Source: Phytoseiulus persimilis (Eukaryota > Arthropoda > Arachnida > Mesostigmata > Phytoseiidae). From it: a DNA stretch of 64,000 nucleotides. Below are positions 13,414 through 25,335 of this stretch, piece after piece. The first letter of the stretch is position 1. Each line of letters begins with the position of its first letter. The stretch spans positions 6,448,001-6,512,000 of the forward strand of contig CM075101.1 in NCBI GenBank assembly GCA_037576195.1, written 5' to 3'. The translations under genes and the position numbers were made by a program. The notes beneath the pieces were generated by a model that did not search any database, had not been told where the DNA came from, and saw only the letters and a list, made by a program, of their open reading frames with translations.

Positions 13414-14109
13414 ATGGATAGAAAAGTCTCTCCTCCTTTCTCTCTCACGCGTTCGTCCTGCTCGCCATCCGCTCGTCCATCTCAATGCTTGACCAAAGAA
13501 GCAGGTCCGAAAAGGCGCGCACAGACACACGCACATATCCGCTGCCGGAGTGAAAAACCAAATGGAGAACAAAATATAACATTCAACACTTGGAGGCGTA
13601 CGGAACAGGGAGAACCTCGCGCGCAAGATGGCTCCGCCAATTTGACATCAAACTTGGCGACCCCAGGTCAAGCTGTGGGTGACGTTGAACCGATACAGTT
13701 TTTCATCTTTTGTGTCAAAGTCATTGTGCCTCCCATGCTACTCGCTCGGTGTTTCAATGTATTGCCCAAACGCACAACTGGCGCCGTCTCTACCACCACC
13801 GACAACTGCAATGGAGAAGCTCGTTTGGTCACGAAACGACCAAAATCAAACCCAACCCGTGAATTGAGATCCGTATATGAAAGATGGAAGGTAACAATAC
13901 TCACTTCCTCCACCCAACGCCGTCACAACTGCCTCGCCTCGCGTCGAAGAGCCGCATATTCCGAACGGACTAGTTTCCTGAGTGCCGCAGCCATACTTTA
14001 CCGCAGTCAACTGTATCTACCCTCGGAGTACGGGGCTTCGGACGGAATCCATGCGCAGCTCTGGGGGATAATGTACAGGCTCGATAAAGAACTCTTTAGC
14101 TCGGATTGA
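13414..14109 (+). CDS. 231-codon open frame, product unknown
   Basis: Long frame from ATG 13414 to TGA 14107. One hydrophobic stretch (PIQFFIFCVKVIVPPMLLA) lies near residues 93-111; the C-terminal 50 residues (ILYRSQLYLPSEYGASDG ... MYRLDKELFSSD) have reasonable composition. The first 80 residues are Arg/Ser/Thr-rich. No recognised domain, and no flanking splice or promoter signal that I trust. Confidence 0.2.
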   Translation: MDRKVSPPFSLTRSSCSPSARPSQCLTKEAGPKRRAQTHAHIRCRSEKPNGEQNITFNTWRRTEQGEPRAQDGSANLTSNLATPGQAVGDVEPIQFFIFCVKVIVPPMLLARCFNVLPKRTTGAVSTTTDNCNGEARLVTKRPKSNPTRELRSVYERWKVTILTSSTQRRHNCLASRRRAAYSERTSFLSAAAILYRSQLYLPSEYGASDGIHAQLWGIMYRLDKELFSSD

Positions 14110-17100
14110 CGCAACGGAACACGGAATTTCCCCGGAAAGCCTTTTGAAACCGAAGAAAGTTTCAGACTCGAATGGTCCCGTTTTCGTCATCGCAAATATT
14201 GGAGATAATTTCAGGTTCAGGTCACAGCGAGATGCCGGTAGTGAATAATTTGGAATCCTGTTTGCGAGTCATGCTTCTAGTCCACGGAAGCCCACTTCCC
14301 AGAGTTTCGATGCGCCATGTCCGAGGTAACGTGCGGCATGCGCACGAATCGAGCGGAGGTGTTGAAGAGGAGCCATCCGCGAGCTTTTTGTCTTCACAGC
14401 GCCGAAATGCAGATCTGAAACTGGGGCCGAGAACGGAGGCTTATGATAACATCGATTCCTCGAAGTTTGAAACAAGAGTTAGCCGCCACAGTAGTTTCTC
14501 TATTAACTGCTAGCGACTTGACGGGCGGGCGAAATGTTTGGTAGAATATGACAGTCGGACACTCAGTTTAAATTGCTAACGGCCGTTGAGAAGGTCTTTG
14601 TGTTTTCCGTAAGCTATCTGGAGGGGCTGGCAGACATCTCTTTGTTGGCTCATCTTCATTCGCTGCTTATCGCATGGAATGAGTCCTGGACGACGTAAGC
14701 GTCCGCTGGCCGACATCTTCCTCAACTTGGGCATTAATGCAGAAGCACAACTCCGATAGAACGAACAGACTGAGTGCAAAGCGAGCGGTTTGCGCCAATG
14801 AACGAGCCCCGAGAGCCTCCCTCCCCGGCGGCCGCTCAGCCAGCCAACTAGCCACCCACTCGCATAGAACTGCTATTCTCCTTGTGCCTTTTTTTTGTTC
14901 TCTTGTCGGGCCGCGCTCATCTAGTGCGAAAGAGTTCGGCTCCGCATTCTCCACCAACTTCTATAAGCCACCCTCCGGAACGACTACCGTCAGCTTGTTG
15001 CCGGCCGCCAGGTTGGCTATCAAGTTATTGTTGCTGTAGCTTACAAGATGGAGACAAAAGAAACAACAATCCAATGACTGACCCACTTGGAGGCAATCCA
15101 CAAATTCTGTGAAGACTCCTGACTTCATCAGCTTCGTTCTCTCCAGACGATGCCAATGCATGCTTCTTTTGTCTTCTTTTTTACTCACATACTCGCGCTG
15201 CAGACGGAGAGGGTGCTGTTGCATTCGCTGTTGACTCTGCTGCCGTCGCTGCACTTGCTCCGAAGCCGCTGACGACTGTTTGGTTCCCAGGCTCAAGCTA
15301 AAGTGAATATGTTTCCTCGTTGGAGCCGTTTAACTCGCTGAGAAGTTGTCGATTGGAACACGAACTGGAAAGTTCTTGATTGATCCATCAATTGATCGAG
15401 TGGCGTCTGACCGGAATCGATCGTGAGACGGGTTTTCGATCGGGGCGGTAGAGACCGAGAAGCCGAAGCTAAATTATGATATAACGGTGTCTGTACATGC
15501 CGCCGTATGCTTAATTTATTTAACCCGAACATCGCGTCACGGTTTTTTATTCAGAATGCTCCCGTGAATCAGAGTGCTTTTCATGAGATCGAGTCCTACC
15601 CTGGGCTAACTTTCACAATTCGACGCCGAACCAGGTTCTGCCATGATTTTGCCAAGCCGTTTTTCCGAGAGCACGTCTTTCAATGACCATTTTCATGTGT
15701 ATACACACTTCGAGTACTCGTCGCTCGTTAATCATGTCTCTTGAGGCTAATTTTGAAATTCGAAGCAAATGACGAGAGCCGATATACGACGCTTGCATTG
15801 TCGATATCAACTCTATCCAAACATGGCGAGACGGAACGAAAGCAAATACTTTTGATGCAATGTTTCCATGGGGGGAATTGCGGCAGAGAGATGATAGCTC
15901 CCCCTCGGAACTGTCTCCTCGATTCTTTTCCCTGCTAGGAGGCTAGGGGTTCGCTGCGAAACTCCGAACTGGATAGGGACCTGAAAATTCGAATTCTGGT
16001 GCGATGACCTGGTTCTCGGCGCAAGAATTCGGTGGTACACAGGAGAAGGATAGCCCTCATAGCGGAGAATTGGCTCATGGTGGGCAGCTTCGTATTTGAG
16101 GCGGTGGAGGAGGTTTTGCCATGGTCTTTCAAAGTGGTCTCTTCTTTCATCCCAACTTCCAAATGATTGCTGCTGCCAGTTGCAGCAACCAGCGGTGTTC
16201 AGGTCGCTGGGAGACGAACGGCTGCGTGAGCAAGAATCACAACGTGAGGAAAGATAATTATGAAGTCTTTTGTGAAGCAGCTCCAGTCACTAGCTAGACC
16301 TCCCCCGCTAACGCTCCCCGGCGACAACCAACCGTTGGGCGCCGCCGCCTCCGAGGCAACGGAAAGGTGGACGGACGGGTGGTGACTGACTTACGGTCGG
16401 ACGCATGGACGGACTTTCAAAGCTGAAGAAGAATTATCTAAGCAGCTCTACTTCAACGACAAGAGACAACCGACAAGGGCGGTTAGTTGACGGACTAAAT
16501 TCTAAATTATCTCCTTTTGAACATGAAAAAGAAAGAATGAATGAATGAACGGATGGATGGATGGAACGATGACCAACGGTCGGAGCAGAGTCAGAGCCGT
16601 GTCAAAAAACGAGGAACCACTCGACGGACCAACGGTAGTTCCATAGGATTTGTTCTTCCTTGTCGGTCAGACAAACACTCTCATACTACGCGCCCACAAC
16701 CCTCGGCAGAAGTTCCAGTTAAGAGATACCAGCCGCAGCCACAACGCCCGCTAGAAGTGAGGCAGCACCAACAGTGGACAACAAAGCAAAAAAGATAGGT
16801 TCGTTAATCTATAATTCAAGTGGAGACACATTGCGCGGACGCGGCCACTCCGAACGACGCCCCCATCAAATTTCACTCCATGTTGTCCTGGAGACTTCAA
16901 GAGAGAGAACTTCTTTTTGTGAGTGTCATTAGTGTAGAAAAGTCTCAATCGAGTCGTCTAAGGAATTGTTAAGAAATCTCCGAACCGAGATGGCACAAGG
17001 TCAGGACTTGGGTGGACTAGTTTCGAACTTCGAAAACAATATTGTCCAACCCGAGCCCGGATCAAGAGTACAAGCGACAAAGGGTAGGCTGAGCAAATGG

Positions 17101-17280
17101 GCAACAAGAACTGTCCAAATTCGGGTCCACTGAGATGTGCAGTATACTCGACCTGGCCCTCATGCAAAATTTAAAGATGTTGCACGCCCAGACAACCGAT
17201 GACTCCCAATTCCTACTGGATGCCAATCGGTCTCGTGTGAAAAAATCATGATTGTTGTAATCAACTGCTTCTTGTCGGCA
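14110..17280. other. No supported gene; contains a small tetranucleotide repeat
   Basis: Random-looking frames on both strands; a GAAT/GGAT repeat at 16535-16566. Nothing else recognised. Confidence 0.4.
16535..16566. repeat. GAAT then GGAT tetranucleotide repeat
   Basis: Four GAAT-like units (the last is GAAC) directly followed by three GGAT units and a GGAA, a compound microsatellite. Confidence 0.85.
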
Positions 17281-17285
17281 TCCCA

Positions 17286-17996
17286 TTGGCTTCAAAGTGG
17301 TGCGCCCTTTCGGGCTGGTGCCGGAGTAGATCTCTCCGTACTCAGGTACCAGTAGTCGGAACCGTGGTCATTTGCGGTCGAATCATAATCAATGATATCG
17401 AAGCGAGCGGCTCTTGCCTGAGCAACAAGAGCATCTGCGGCGCGAGTTTGACAGACGTCGCATCGTTTTGCTCCGTTCCCGATCCAGTATCGAACAAGAG
17501 AGACCGAATGTCTTCAGTGGCGCCTGGAGCGTGGGGATTTTCTTTCTTTCTTTTTTCATTCCTTCGAAGCTCTGTGCCTTCTTCAGCTGCGGACTTCTCT
17601 GCTGCCACGGTTGTTGTCATCGGCGGCGGCCGCAGCAGAAGACAGCGACGTCTGCAGTTGTGTTCGGCGGTTTTCTCCTGTGTGACCGACCGTCCGAGCA
17701 AGCAGCCGAGCCGAACTGTCCAATTCTCTCTTCTTATTCCTTCTTCATTCTTCTCGTTGTCGTCGACGACGACGACGTGCTTGATGTCAGTTCGTTCGTG
17801 TGGGAGGGAGGAACCGTGTCTGTCGGCTTCGAGCGGCAGCGATTCGCCAAGCGAGCGCGCTCGCGAAGTCATCCACTCTTATTCCAGACTGCGGCTTTTG
17901 ACTGAATGGCGAATCCAATGGCGGAAATTCCAATCCAAAAGAAAAGAGCAAGCAACTTACAGCCCGATGGACCGCCGGCTGGCAAGCCCGCCGTGA
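17286..17996 (+). other. Stop-poor stretch open in three overlapping frames
   Basis: Two + strand frames (17286-17996, 236 codons; 17414-17905, 163 codons) and one - strand frame (17342-17872, 176 codons) overlap here. At most one can be coding. The - strand frame has an acidic centre (VVVVDDNEKNEEG) and a good gtaagt donor lies on that strand just upstream, reading cgggct|gtaagt near 17961. The + frames are Ser/Arg/Phe-rich with CTT/TTC and GTCGTC runs. I cannot decide which, if any, is real; GC-rich simple sequence may explain all three. Confidence 0.3.
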
Positions 17997-18852
17997 TGGC
18001 CACGATGGACTGAGCGAACGGCACACCAACCGAGAAGCTGACCGGACAGATCCTGGACAGTCGATGCTCGGAAACTTCGAGTGCGATCGACTGCATCCGA
18101 ACGGATTTCAAATTTGTTGCGATCCGTCCACGATTCTGAAGGAACTTCGATCCACAAGAGCCGCCTCGCGTCGAACTGCACGAGCGGTATCGAAAACGGA
18201 CTCAAACGTTCCTCAACCAAACGGGACAGAGGCGATGCACGATAGACCATGCAGCCAGGTTTCAATACGGCCTCCTCTGCGTCAACTGCTCTCTACAAGG
18301 AGTGCTTGAAGCCTGAGGAAACCGAGGGCCTGGTGGCGAGCTCAGGAGCTCAATTCAGAACTCGTGTTCCGGCATGTCTCGAACGGAGTAGGTCCGCTCA
18401 TTGCTAAGCTCTTCTCCGGACAGAGAAACCTGAAAAAAAAACCGTTCCCGACGTGTCTCATTTGGAGCATGGAAGACGAAGAAGATTCCCTAGAAGCCGA
18501 TTCACGGACGTTGGACACTCACATTGTCTGCGTCGAGCCGAACTCAGAACAGTACGCCGGTTTTTCCAAAATCGTCGTCGTTGATATGATAAGCCCTGAC
18601 ATTCAGGGTTGTCGAAAGGTGCGCTGAAAAATAGGCTGGTGCCTGCTCCTCGAGGATAGAAAGCAACAGCAGCAACACTGGACCACCGATCTGTATCCAA
18701 TACAGGTTTGCTTCGATGTCCGATTGACTCATCAGAAACGCCCACAATATAAACCCGAGCGCCTGCCGTTCATGGGCAAGGCTTCTTCTGGTCTGTGAGG
18801 AATACACCTTCGTTTCCACAGAGGCATATCGCTACATTGAATTCCGGATCCA

Positions 18853-19007
18853 GGTCTCGTTTCGGTTGAAAATCCGCCTTTCTGTGAGCACCCCGTACCC
18901 CACCCCGTGGTTCGCTGTGAACCGTTGTGGAACCACCCTGTTCCTCCAGGAGTACCAGCTGTCCAAGAATTCCAAGGGTCTCGAAGTCAAGGAGTTGACG
19001 ACTCCTG
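18853..19007 (+). CDS. Possible internal exon of the same unidentified gene
   Basis: After ccggatccag the frame reads VSFRLKIRLSVSTPYPTPWF and continues NRCGTTLFLQEYQLSKNSKGLEVKELTTP to a phase-0 gtctct site at 19008. A block at 19128 (VWNDELELYVY...) follows an acceptor tatttcctttcag in phase 0. Further upstream, frames at 18473-18618 (EEDSLEADSRTLDTHIV ...) and 18654-18791 (RKQQQQHWTTDLYPIQV ...) are also protein-like, but joining them needs introns of about 30-36 bases, which is short for an animal. The minus strand in the same interval is equally open and has better splice words. Strand assignment is therefore tentative. Confidence 0.22.
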
Positions 19008-19221
19008 TCTCTTGCCGTTGCGAATGAATCGGATCATAATGTGTTACCTTGCACTGGATTTCGTGTTTTTCGGAAGCCTTCTAGGCGCTCGTCCCTCGGG
19101 CTGGGCGGGATAAATATTTCCTTTCAGGTCTGGAATGACGAGTTGGAACTTTACGTCTATTCCATGAATTTTCCGCGCCGATCGCTCGAACATATTTTGT
19201 CTTCATAAACGCCATTTCCAG

Positions 19222-19375
19222 GGCGTACTCCCTGGACTTCACCATCGTCGAAGGCATTCAGGCATCAAACGGTGCGATGCGGACCGCGCTCCACCCTTGT
19301 GCTCTTCCAATGCTCCGCATTGTGGAGAAGAAGAAGCCAGTCGACCATACCGCACCCGAAGGCGAAGAATATTGA
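19222..19375 (+). CDS. Probable terminal exon of an unidentified gene
   Basis: Acceptor gccatttccag, then one base and 50 codons (AYSLDFTIVEGIQASNGAM ... IVEKKKPVDHTAPEGEEY) to TGA at 19373. Only two Arg and few Ser, unlike the random frames around it, with a charged C-terminal tail. AATAAA follows 40 bases after the stop. The incoming phase is 2. Upstream a block at 19128 can donate in that phase, either through ga|gttgga (79-base intron) or through an unusually short 23-base intron. No family is recognised. The opposite strand is partly open here but with a more random composition. Confidence 0.38.
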
Positions 19376-19414
19376 CAACAGTCGGGGAACAAGTTATAGA
19401 TTTTTCGGGATCCA

Positions 19415-19420
19415 AATAAA
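19415..19420 (+). promoter_or_regulatory. Possible poly(A) signal AATAAA
   Basis: AATAAA 40 bases after the TGA of the 19222-19375 exon, in a locally A/T-richer stretch. Supports a transcript end on the + strand near 19.44 kb. Confidence 0.3.
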
Positions 19421-19429
19421 ATTTCCTCC

Positions 19430-22400
19430 GGCGATGTCGATGAATATGCCTGATGAGCCGCTACGGTCGATGGTACTACGGCAGCAGCAGAAGCTGTAGC
19501 AGTACCGCACCTCCGGCAATAGGCTGCCAAACGGTCGATAGTTACGAACTTTGCGCTGCCCGCCTCGATCGATCACAGTTAGATGGCCAGAAGCGGCGGG
19601 TTTGGAGCACGCTCGCGAACGCGCGCACGCACGCAGAAACACACGTACGAATATCAGCACACAAAAACGCCACGCAAAAGGAACGGTTCTGACGTGAGAG
19701 CATCCCGAGTGTCTAATTACTCTTCGTTGGAGTATGGGTGGACGTTGAGCAGAACGGCTTGTTGTCGGTCGAAACAACAGTCTGCAAGACGGTTGCCATC
19801 CATTCGGACATACGGCTACGCCGAGTATTTCGTAGCGCAGACATGACTCTTGTAAAAATGAAAAAAATAATAAGTATCCAAGCCGTCACGTCGAGAGTGC
19901 TTGACTCAGTCAGTCAGTTGATCGGCTAGCCCGGCTCCGGTGGGCGTGGGAACAAAACGGAACCGTTCGGTTCCTTCTTTTTCGGGAGCGTCTTCTTCCT
20001 GCATTCGAACCACCCCCGCTTCACGCGGCCGGTCCTGCCTCCAGATTCTGATTTTGGATGAATTTGGGATTTTCCGGCGATATTGTTTGCGACATCGGGT
20101 CCTCGGGAGGCACAGCGGATCCGATTTCGGGTGACCCGCATGCTGGCAATCCTTCCTCTCCTCAGTGTATTTTGTTCGGTATCACTAGCAATTTTCGTTT
20201 CCAGGGTTCTTCAGTGTCGCTTCCAGCGTGTCTTGCTCCCGGCAATCGCTTACGGACACAGTGAACAAGGGCTTAGCTCACATTTCTTAATGATTCTCGT
20301 TGTTGATTCCAGTAGATAAAATTTTGTATTTCATCGGCCGCCGCCGCGGCTTTTGACGCTGATGATGCTAACGGTCGTTTAATGGCAATGGTAGAGTTAT
20401 TATGGAAACTCGTCAATAGCGCACGCACGCCTAGCACAGCGAGTCGGCCGGCCGGTCAGGCTGTCGGTCAGTCGGGTAGGTGTTCGAACAAGAGAAGAGG
20501 AATACGGCAGCAGCCCAGACAAAAAGGGCATTCAATATCCAGTTCGATAAAATCGGGTGTGTGTCGATCAGGCCATGGAAGAAGAAGCGCACCGGGTCGC
20601 AGCTACGTTGTCACCTACCCTCGAAGCTGCGGTGAATACTATAGACGATACGCGCACGGTACGGTGTCACCATAGCGGACCTTCAGCTCCCTCCTCTATA
20701 TCATCCTGATTACGGTCGTTACTGAGATTTCCCACAGCGATTAAACTACGGAACATTCGTTGTGTAAACGAGTTTTGTTTGTAACCGAGTAAATCGAAAT
20801 TTTGAATGAGGCTTTCGCGAATATGCTCGCTATCATCCCGCGCCGCACCCGCGGAGTGGAGCACTCCTCCAAAACTGGTAACTAGGACCGTTTTCTCCCC
20901 GTTGTTGAATGTTGATGGAACGCGTGGGTGGGGGACTGCCCGAGGATTACGACTCCAGCTGCATCCAGGAAGATGCATCACGTGATCATTGCGCTCAGCT
21001 CGGAATGTTATCGATTTGATTGCGCTCGGAATCGGAGCAGCTCAATTCGAAGGTGAAGGCGTCGCTCTGCGTGAGATCGAACCCAGACCCCGATCAAATC
21101 GAAATCCGCGTCGGAGCAATTAGGCGCAGAGATCACTGCTGGATATCGTCCCGCGTTCGCCGACTCCGGAAACAGAGCATCACGAATCCGGCGCGGCTTT
21201 GCCACAGGCCGCTGGCCCGACTCGGGCGTCTCCAAGTGATCCAAATAGAATGGTTCCTAGAGGCTTTCGCCCGTCGGGAGAATCCAGTCCTACGACGAGA
21301 AGACGGAACGAACTTCCTGTAAATAGCGTCGTCGCAAGAGGAAAATGTCCGGGAAAGAAATGTGTTGTCCGTTTCATTTCCTCGAGGCAATCTTCCTTCG
21401 CATGCTGGAGGAGCGCACGGACCCACTTCAGTGAGCGGTGGCCTCCGACAGAGCTCCGTATTGGGAAGATCCTGGAGCACCAGTCCGCGAACGAGAGCGA
21501 GACAGAGTGCACTGTCAAAATTCGAGAACCGACGTGGGAGCACTTGTTGATTCGAACGAGATGCCCAGCGTGGTCGTCGCTGTGTGCGTCTGGATAAAAA
21601 TGCACCTTTTAATGGTTTTGAGCAAATTGCGTCTGTGCGCTCACACGTAGACACAGCTTGTGTCATGATGGGCCTTCCAACGAACGTATAGGCTGTGTTT
21701 AATAGGGCACGTAGTTCGCTAGTCAAGTTGTTCTGCATCGATTTAATTCATCCATTGTTTTAAATGGTGATGCTATAGACTGCAGGCGGCTTCTAGACTG
21801 GATAGACAAAGTCATGTGATGTCACCCGTGATTTGTTCCGCGTTCGGTGCGGCGGGCCGGACCTCGCGGTCCTAGCTCCGATCCAATCGTCAAACCGTCG
21901 TCCACTGCCGGCTGGCCAGTGGACAGAGTTTGCTTCGGGTCGCGGACGGGATTTTTTCGATCGCGCGCGCACTTTTCCAGATCGGCACACAGCGATGCCG
22001 CTTTCGCGAAACGTCAGTCGAACTTTTGAGACACTCCAGCAGTGCTCAGCCGTCGCTAATTACGAAGTGCTTTGTTCGAGGTAGGCGATGCGGCCCCGAG
22101 GAGCAACAACCCTGAAGTTACTTCCATTTCTTCGGCATGCATGCAGGCAGGCAGGCTAACAGCATCTGAACTGGCACGCCGGCAGCCTGAGAGGCGAAGT
22201 ACGAACGCCTTACAAGGATCAAGGCATCGGAGTTGGCGAGGCGCATCATGACTTGCAAGTGCCCGCTTTGGAATCCGAAGAAGACGCGTCGAAGCACGCC
22301 GACGGCGACGACAATGGGACGAACGACTCCGATGCGTGGGATTCGCCCGGTGGAAGCAGCTAACAAAATCCGCAAGCTAGCCCAACACCAGGCGGAACAG

Positions 22401-22730
22401 CCATCACGAAGAACACAGAAATCAATCAAAGTTCGGCTGGCCATCGAAATCCGATCCGATTCAATCCGAGCAGATTCGGACTTTGTTGGCGGGATCTGAA
22501 TGAGTCGAGCCGGCGGCACGGACGGATGGATTGCTTCAACTCGGAGCTGCGGAGAGGACTTGACTCCGTCTCGATTTATGCGTTCAGATCCGGTCGGCCC
22601 ACTTGTCGGAGCCCGTCGCGTCGTGGTATTGGGTCGCTGAAGCTGTGGACAATCATTCCACTCAAATCCACCGCCAACGAGCTTGGAACTCCTCAAACTG
22701 ATGGAATATGAGATCAAGACGGGATATGAG
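19430..22730. other. No supported gene; intergenic-like
   Basis: Many frames in 21.1-21.7 kb and 22.1-22.7 kb overlap on both strands (for example 21133-21738 -, 21199-21597 +, 22118-22717 -). An acidic short + strand frame ending at about 22363 (ALESEEDASKHADGDDNGT ... DSPGGSS) opposes the 199-codon - frame. None is convincing. Confidence 0.35.
22135..22156. repeat. GCAT/GCAG tetranucleotide repeat
   Basis: Two GCAT units followed by three GCAG units and a partial one. Confidence 0.85.
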
Positions 22731-22804
22731 TTTGACTTCTGCCTGAAACGGAACTCTTAATTACGACACCATCCCACAAGGCAAGTGCCCTGCGACGAAT
22801 TAAT

Positions 22805-23068
22805 ATGACGTCATTTTCGGGCATCTCAATTGCAAAGTGTCCTTTCTATCTAGATGGCGAACCTTGTTCAGACGCTGTGGTGCGTTTGGCTCCTGTTCAC
22901 TGCTCGGGTCATTGCTTCAAGTTCGAACAACTCAATCCGGGCTCCGCCGCATTCGAGTCAAAGTGCGAGACGGCATTGTTCCACGCTCCTTACAAGGGAA
23001 CGCACACTTGGTGTCCGAGATTCCTCATTAGTAACGGGGCAGAATCGAGGAATCAGCCAACGGTGTAA
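22805..23068 (+). CDS. Cys-rich open frame, possible exon or small protein
   Basis: The frame is open for 110 codons (from 22736 to TAA at 23066), with ATG at 22805. The 87-residue product has seven Cys, in CPFYLDGEPC, HCSGHCFKF, KCETAL and TWCPRF, with many His, Phe and Pro and only three Arg. That is unusual for chance frames here and resembles an extracellular disulphide-rich segment. No signal peptide lies in this frame; an overlapping frame at 22854 begins with a hydrophobic stretch but then turns Arg/Ser-rich. No known domain is recognised. It could be an exon of a larger gene. Confidence 0.28.
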   Translation: MTSFSGISIAKCPFYLDGEPCSDAVVRLAPVHCSGHCFKFEQLNPGSAAFESKCETALFHAPYKGTHTWCPRFLISNGAESRNQPTV

Positions 23069-24157
23069 TCGATCACTAATTCAGGGTCCGGTCCCGAGCA
23101 GAGACTTCGTTCTGCATTTCCCGTATTGGATGGAGGCAGAAGATGAGAGCGAAAAATCCCTCTAAACTGTTACGGGCGATGGTCGCAAAAAACCCGGATA
23201 CACCCCTTGGCCTTGAGGTGAAACTTTCGCCTCTTTTTCTCAATCTAGCGACCTCCTCGCGCTCGCTTCCCAGCCTTTACAGTGCTCGAAAGACCTCTGA
23301 GAGGTTTTTCGCCCCAAAAAACTTCGCACTTTTCTCCCAGCCAGTCTCAAATCTTACATCACCCTCGGGATCCGAGCGAGAGCTGTGCGATCCCCGGAAC
23401 GACCAATGCGTAACCTGTGTCCGGAGTACGATCCAAAATCGTGATTTTCCTAATCGAAGCCCTCCTCTGACGTCAGCTCTGGCGCGAGAGCTCGGAAAAT
23501 GGATCTCAGAGCTCCGAAATCGTTCTGAGAGCTTTCCGGTCTGATACGGAAGAGGAAAAAGAGAGCGAGCCCACACCCGATCGGGATAATTCGTTCAGTG
23601 GTGAACGACACGACATTTTCGATCACAGGTCTCATGATCCAGGCACCGCCAAAGTAGCGCTGGGTCGGCTGACTGACTGTCGGGCTGGTCGGCTGCCGGT
23701 GGATCGGTCACGACGGAATTGAAACGGAGAAACACGACCTTCCAGTTCAAAGCAATCGTTACCGAACGCCTTCGAGAGATAAATCTGGGCTCCGAAATGA
23801 TTTGATTCGACGACTTGTCGAACATATCCGTTTGAAATTATCCGAATCCCGTGATCGGAGATCTGTTGTGACTACCGAATTTGAACTTCTATCGGACTTC
23901 CGTGTCCGCTTCAATCATTCGAATTCCGACCCATCGATCGTTTCTCGTGTGCTCGTGAGAAGGTGAAGGGCTTTTTGCATGCATCCACACTTGAGAGCAT
24001 CCGGACGACTTGCTCTATAACTTTATTGGATATTAACCGGGAATTGGATTTCGCACGATGTTGCCCCAGTTCGAGTTCACTTTCCCCTCCCCCTGTGTCG
24101 CGGTGACCCCAAGGCTTATGTCCGGAGAGTTCTCCCGGCACACGCCCGAAGAGAATC

Positions 24158-24424
24158 TTGTGCATGCCAGCCACCCCCGAAGTAAGAGCCCCCGCGGACC
24201 AGCTCGTGCGGAAGAAGGTGGTACACTGCATGATCAAGGACCTGAACAGTGAGCTCAACTTTTCCCCGTCGAGCTTCCTGCGATTCATCACAACGGCTAA
24301 CCTTGGGAAACGTTCTCAGTCCTCTAGGATTCATATCCATCAAGAGCCGAGAGTTTCGTCGATGCAGAGTCGGAGTCAAGGGATCTGTTATTATCTCTGT
24401 GAGATTTTTAGGACGAGACGCTGA
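24158..24424 (+). CDS. 88-codon open frame, possible exon
   Basis: Reads CMPATPEVRAPADQLVRKKV followed by VHCMIKDLNSELNFSPSSF and LRFITTANLGKR, a helical, low-complexity-free stretch that looks protein-like, before turning Ser/Arg-rich. A 140-codon antisense frame (24116-24538) and a 126-codon one (23911-24291) overlap and are also plausible, so the strand is uncertain. Function unknown. Confidence 0.2.
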   Translation: MCMPATPEVRAPADQLVRKKVVHCMIKDLNSELNFSPSSFLRFITTANLGKRSQSSRIHIHQEPRVSSMQSRSQGICYYLCEIFRTRR

Positions 24425-25125
24425 GATAGCTCCGATCTCCATCGATTCCGGCTCATCCAGATAGAAGAGGAGATAAGGTTCGGGAATTCGCTGGACCCTG
24501 ATCAAGCCTTGGAGCTTGTCGGCGGCGGTTCGTCGCATACGTTTCTATCGGGCGTTATCGTGAGGTGTTAATGGGGTGTCACTAGTTTTCGTGTCTTTCG
24601 CTGACCGAGCGCGAACTTGCGTGCGTGCGCCTCGCTCGCGTTCAGGACGACAACTGACGGGCCGCCTTTTCGAAGGCGTGGCTTGCTGCAAGCGCGGCGA
24701 GGGAATCGGGAGAGAGGCCGGCATCGAGAGAAAGGTCCCACACCGGGATGGGTGGCGATTGGACGGCTTTTTCGACTACAATTTTTTCAGCGCACACTTT
24801 TCAATATCTTCTTGTCCGAGGCGTACCGCGTTGCTGGCTGCCGCGGGTTTGTGTGTGAATGTGGAAGCTGTGCGCTTGTTTTGTTTAGTCAACGATTCTG
24901 CAAGCTGTTGACAACTGCGGTGCACGCTCAGGACAACTCTTTGGACGTTTGTCAATAATAAGGAACGAGGACGACGGCAACGGAGTCGGGAACAAGGAAC
25001 GCTTCGCGCCTCGTTGACATTGTTGTTGTCGTCGTCACTGCTGCCGCGTACACGGTTCTCGCCAGCGACGTCGAAGTGACAATTTTCCATCCTTGACTCT
25101 CAATCAGTGACTTTGATCGACTGTT

Positions 25126-25335
25126 TTAGTGCGCCATTACGAGGACCGTGAGGACGTTCACCATTGACGATAACGGATTATTCAGAGCTGTCAGTGGTTG
25201 AAGTTGACCTAGAACTTTTTGTCCCAGAATCAAGTCATTCGAGGTAAGTTGTTGCTTTTCGGAGACGAGGTTATCCGAGTGAAATAACAAACTCGTTCGC
25301 TCGCTAGCCCCATGATGCTGAGCGTGTCGTTGCAT
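25126..25335 (-). CDS. 69-codon minus-strand frame, possible exon
   Basis: The C-terminal 55 residues (SLLFHSDNLVSEKQQLTSND, then LILGQKVLGQLQPLTALNN and PLSSMVNVLTVLVMAH) are Leu/Val/Asn/Gln-rich with almost no Arg, quite unlike neighbouring frames. On the + strand the same DNA carries a consensus gtaagt at 25239 after a short open frame, so either strand could host an exon. No domain recognised. Confidence 0.2.
   Translation of the reverse strand: MQRHAQHHGASERTSLLFHSDNLVSEKQQLTSNDLILGQKVLGQLQPLTALNNPLSSMVNVLTVLVMAH

Noticed and set aside
22118-22717. 199-codon minus-strand frame
   Set aside because: An acidic + strand frame and a basic + strand frame overlap it; composition is mixed and no splice or promoter signal supports any of them.
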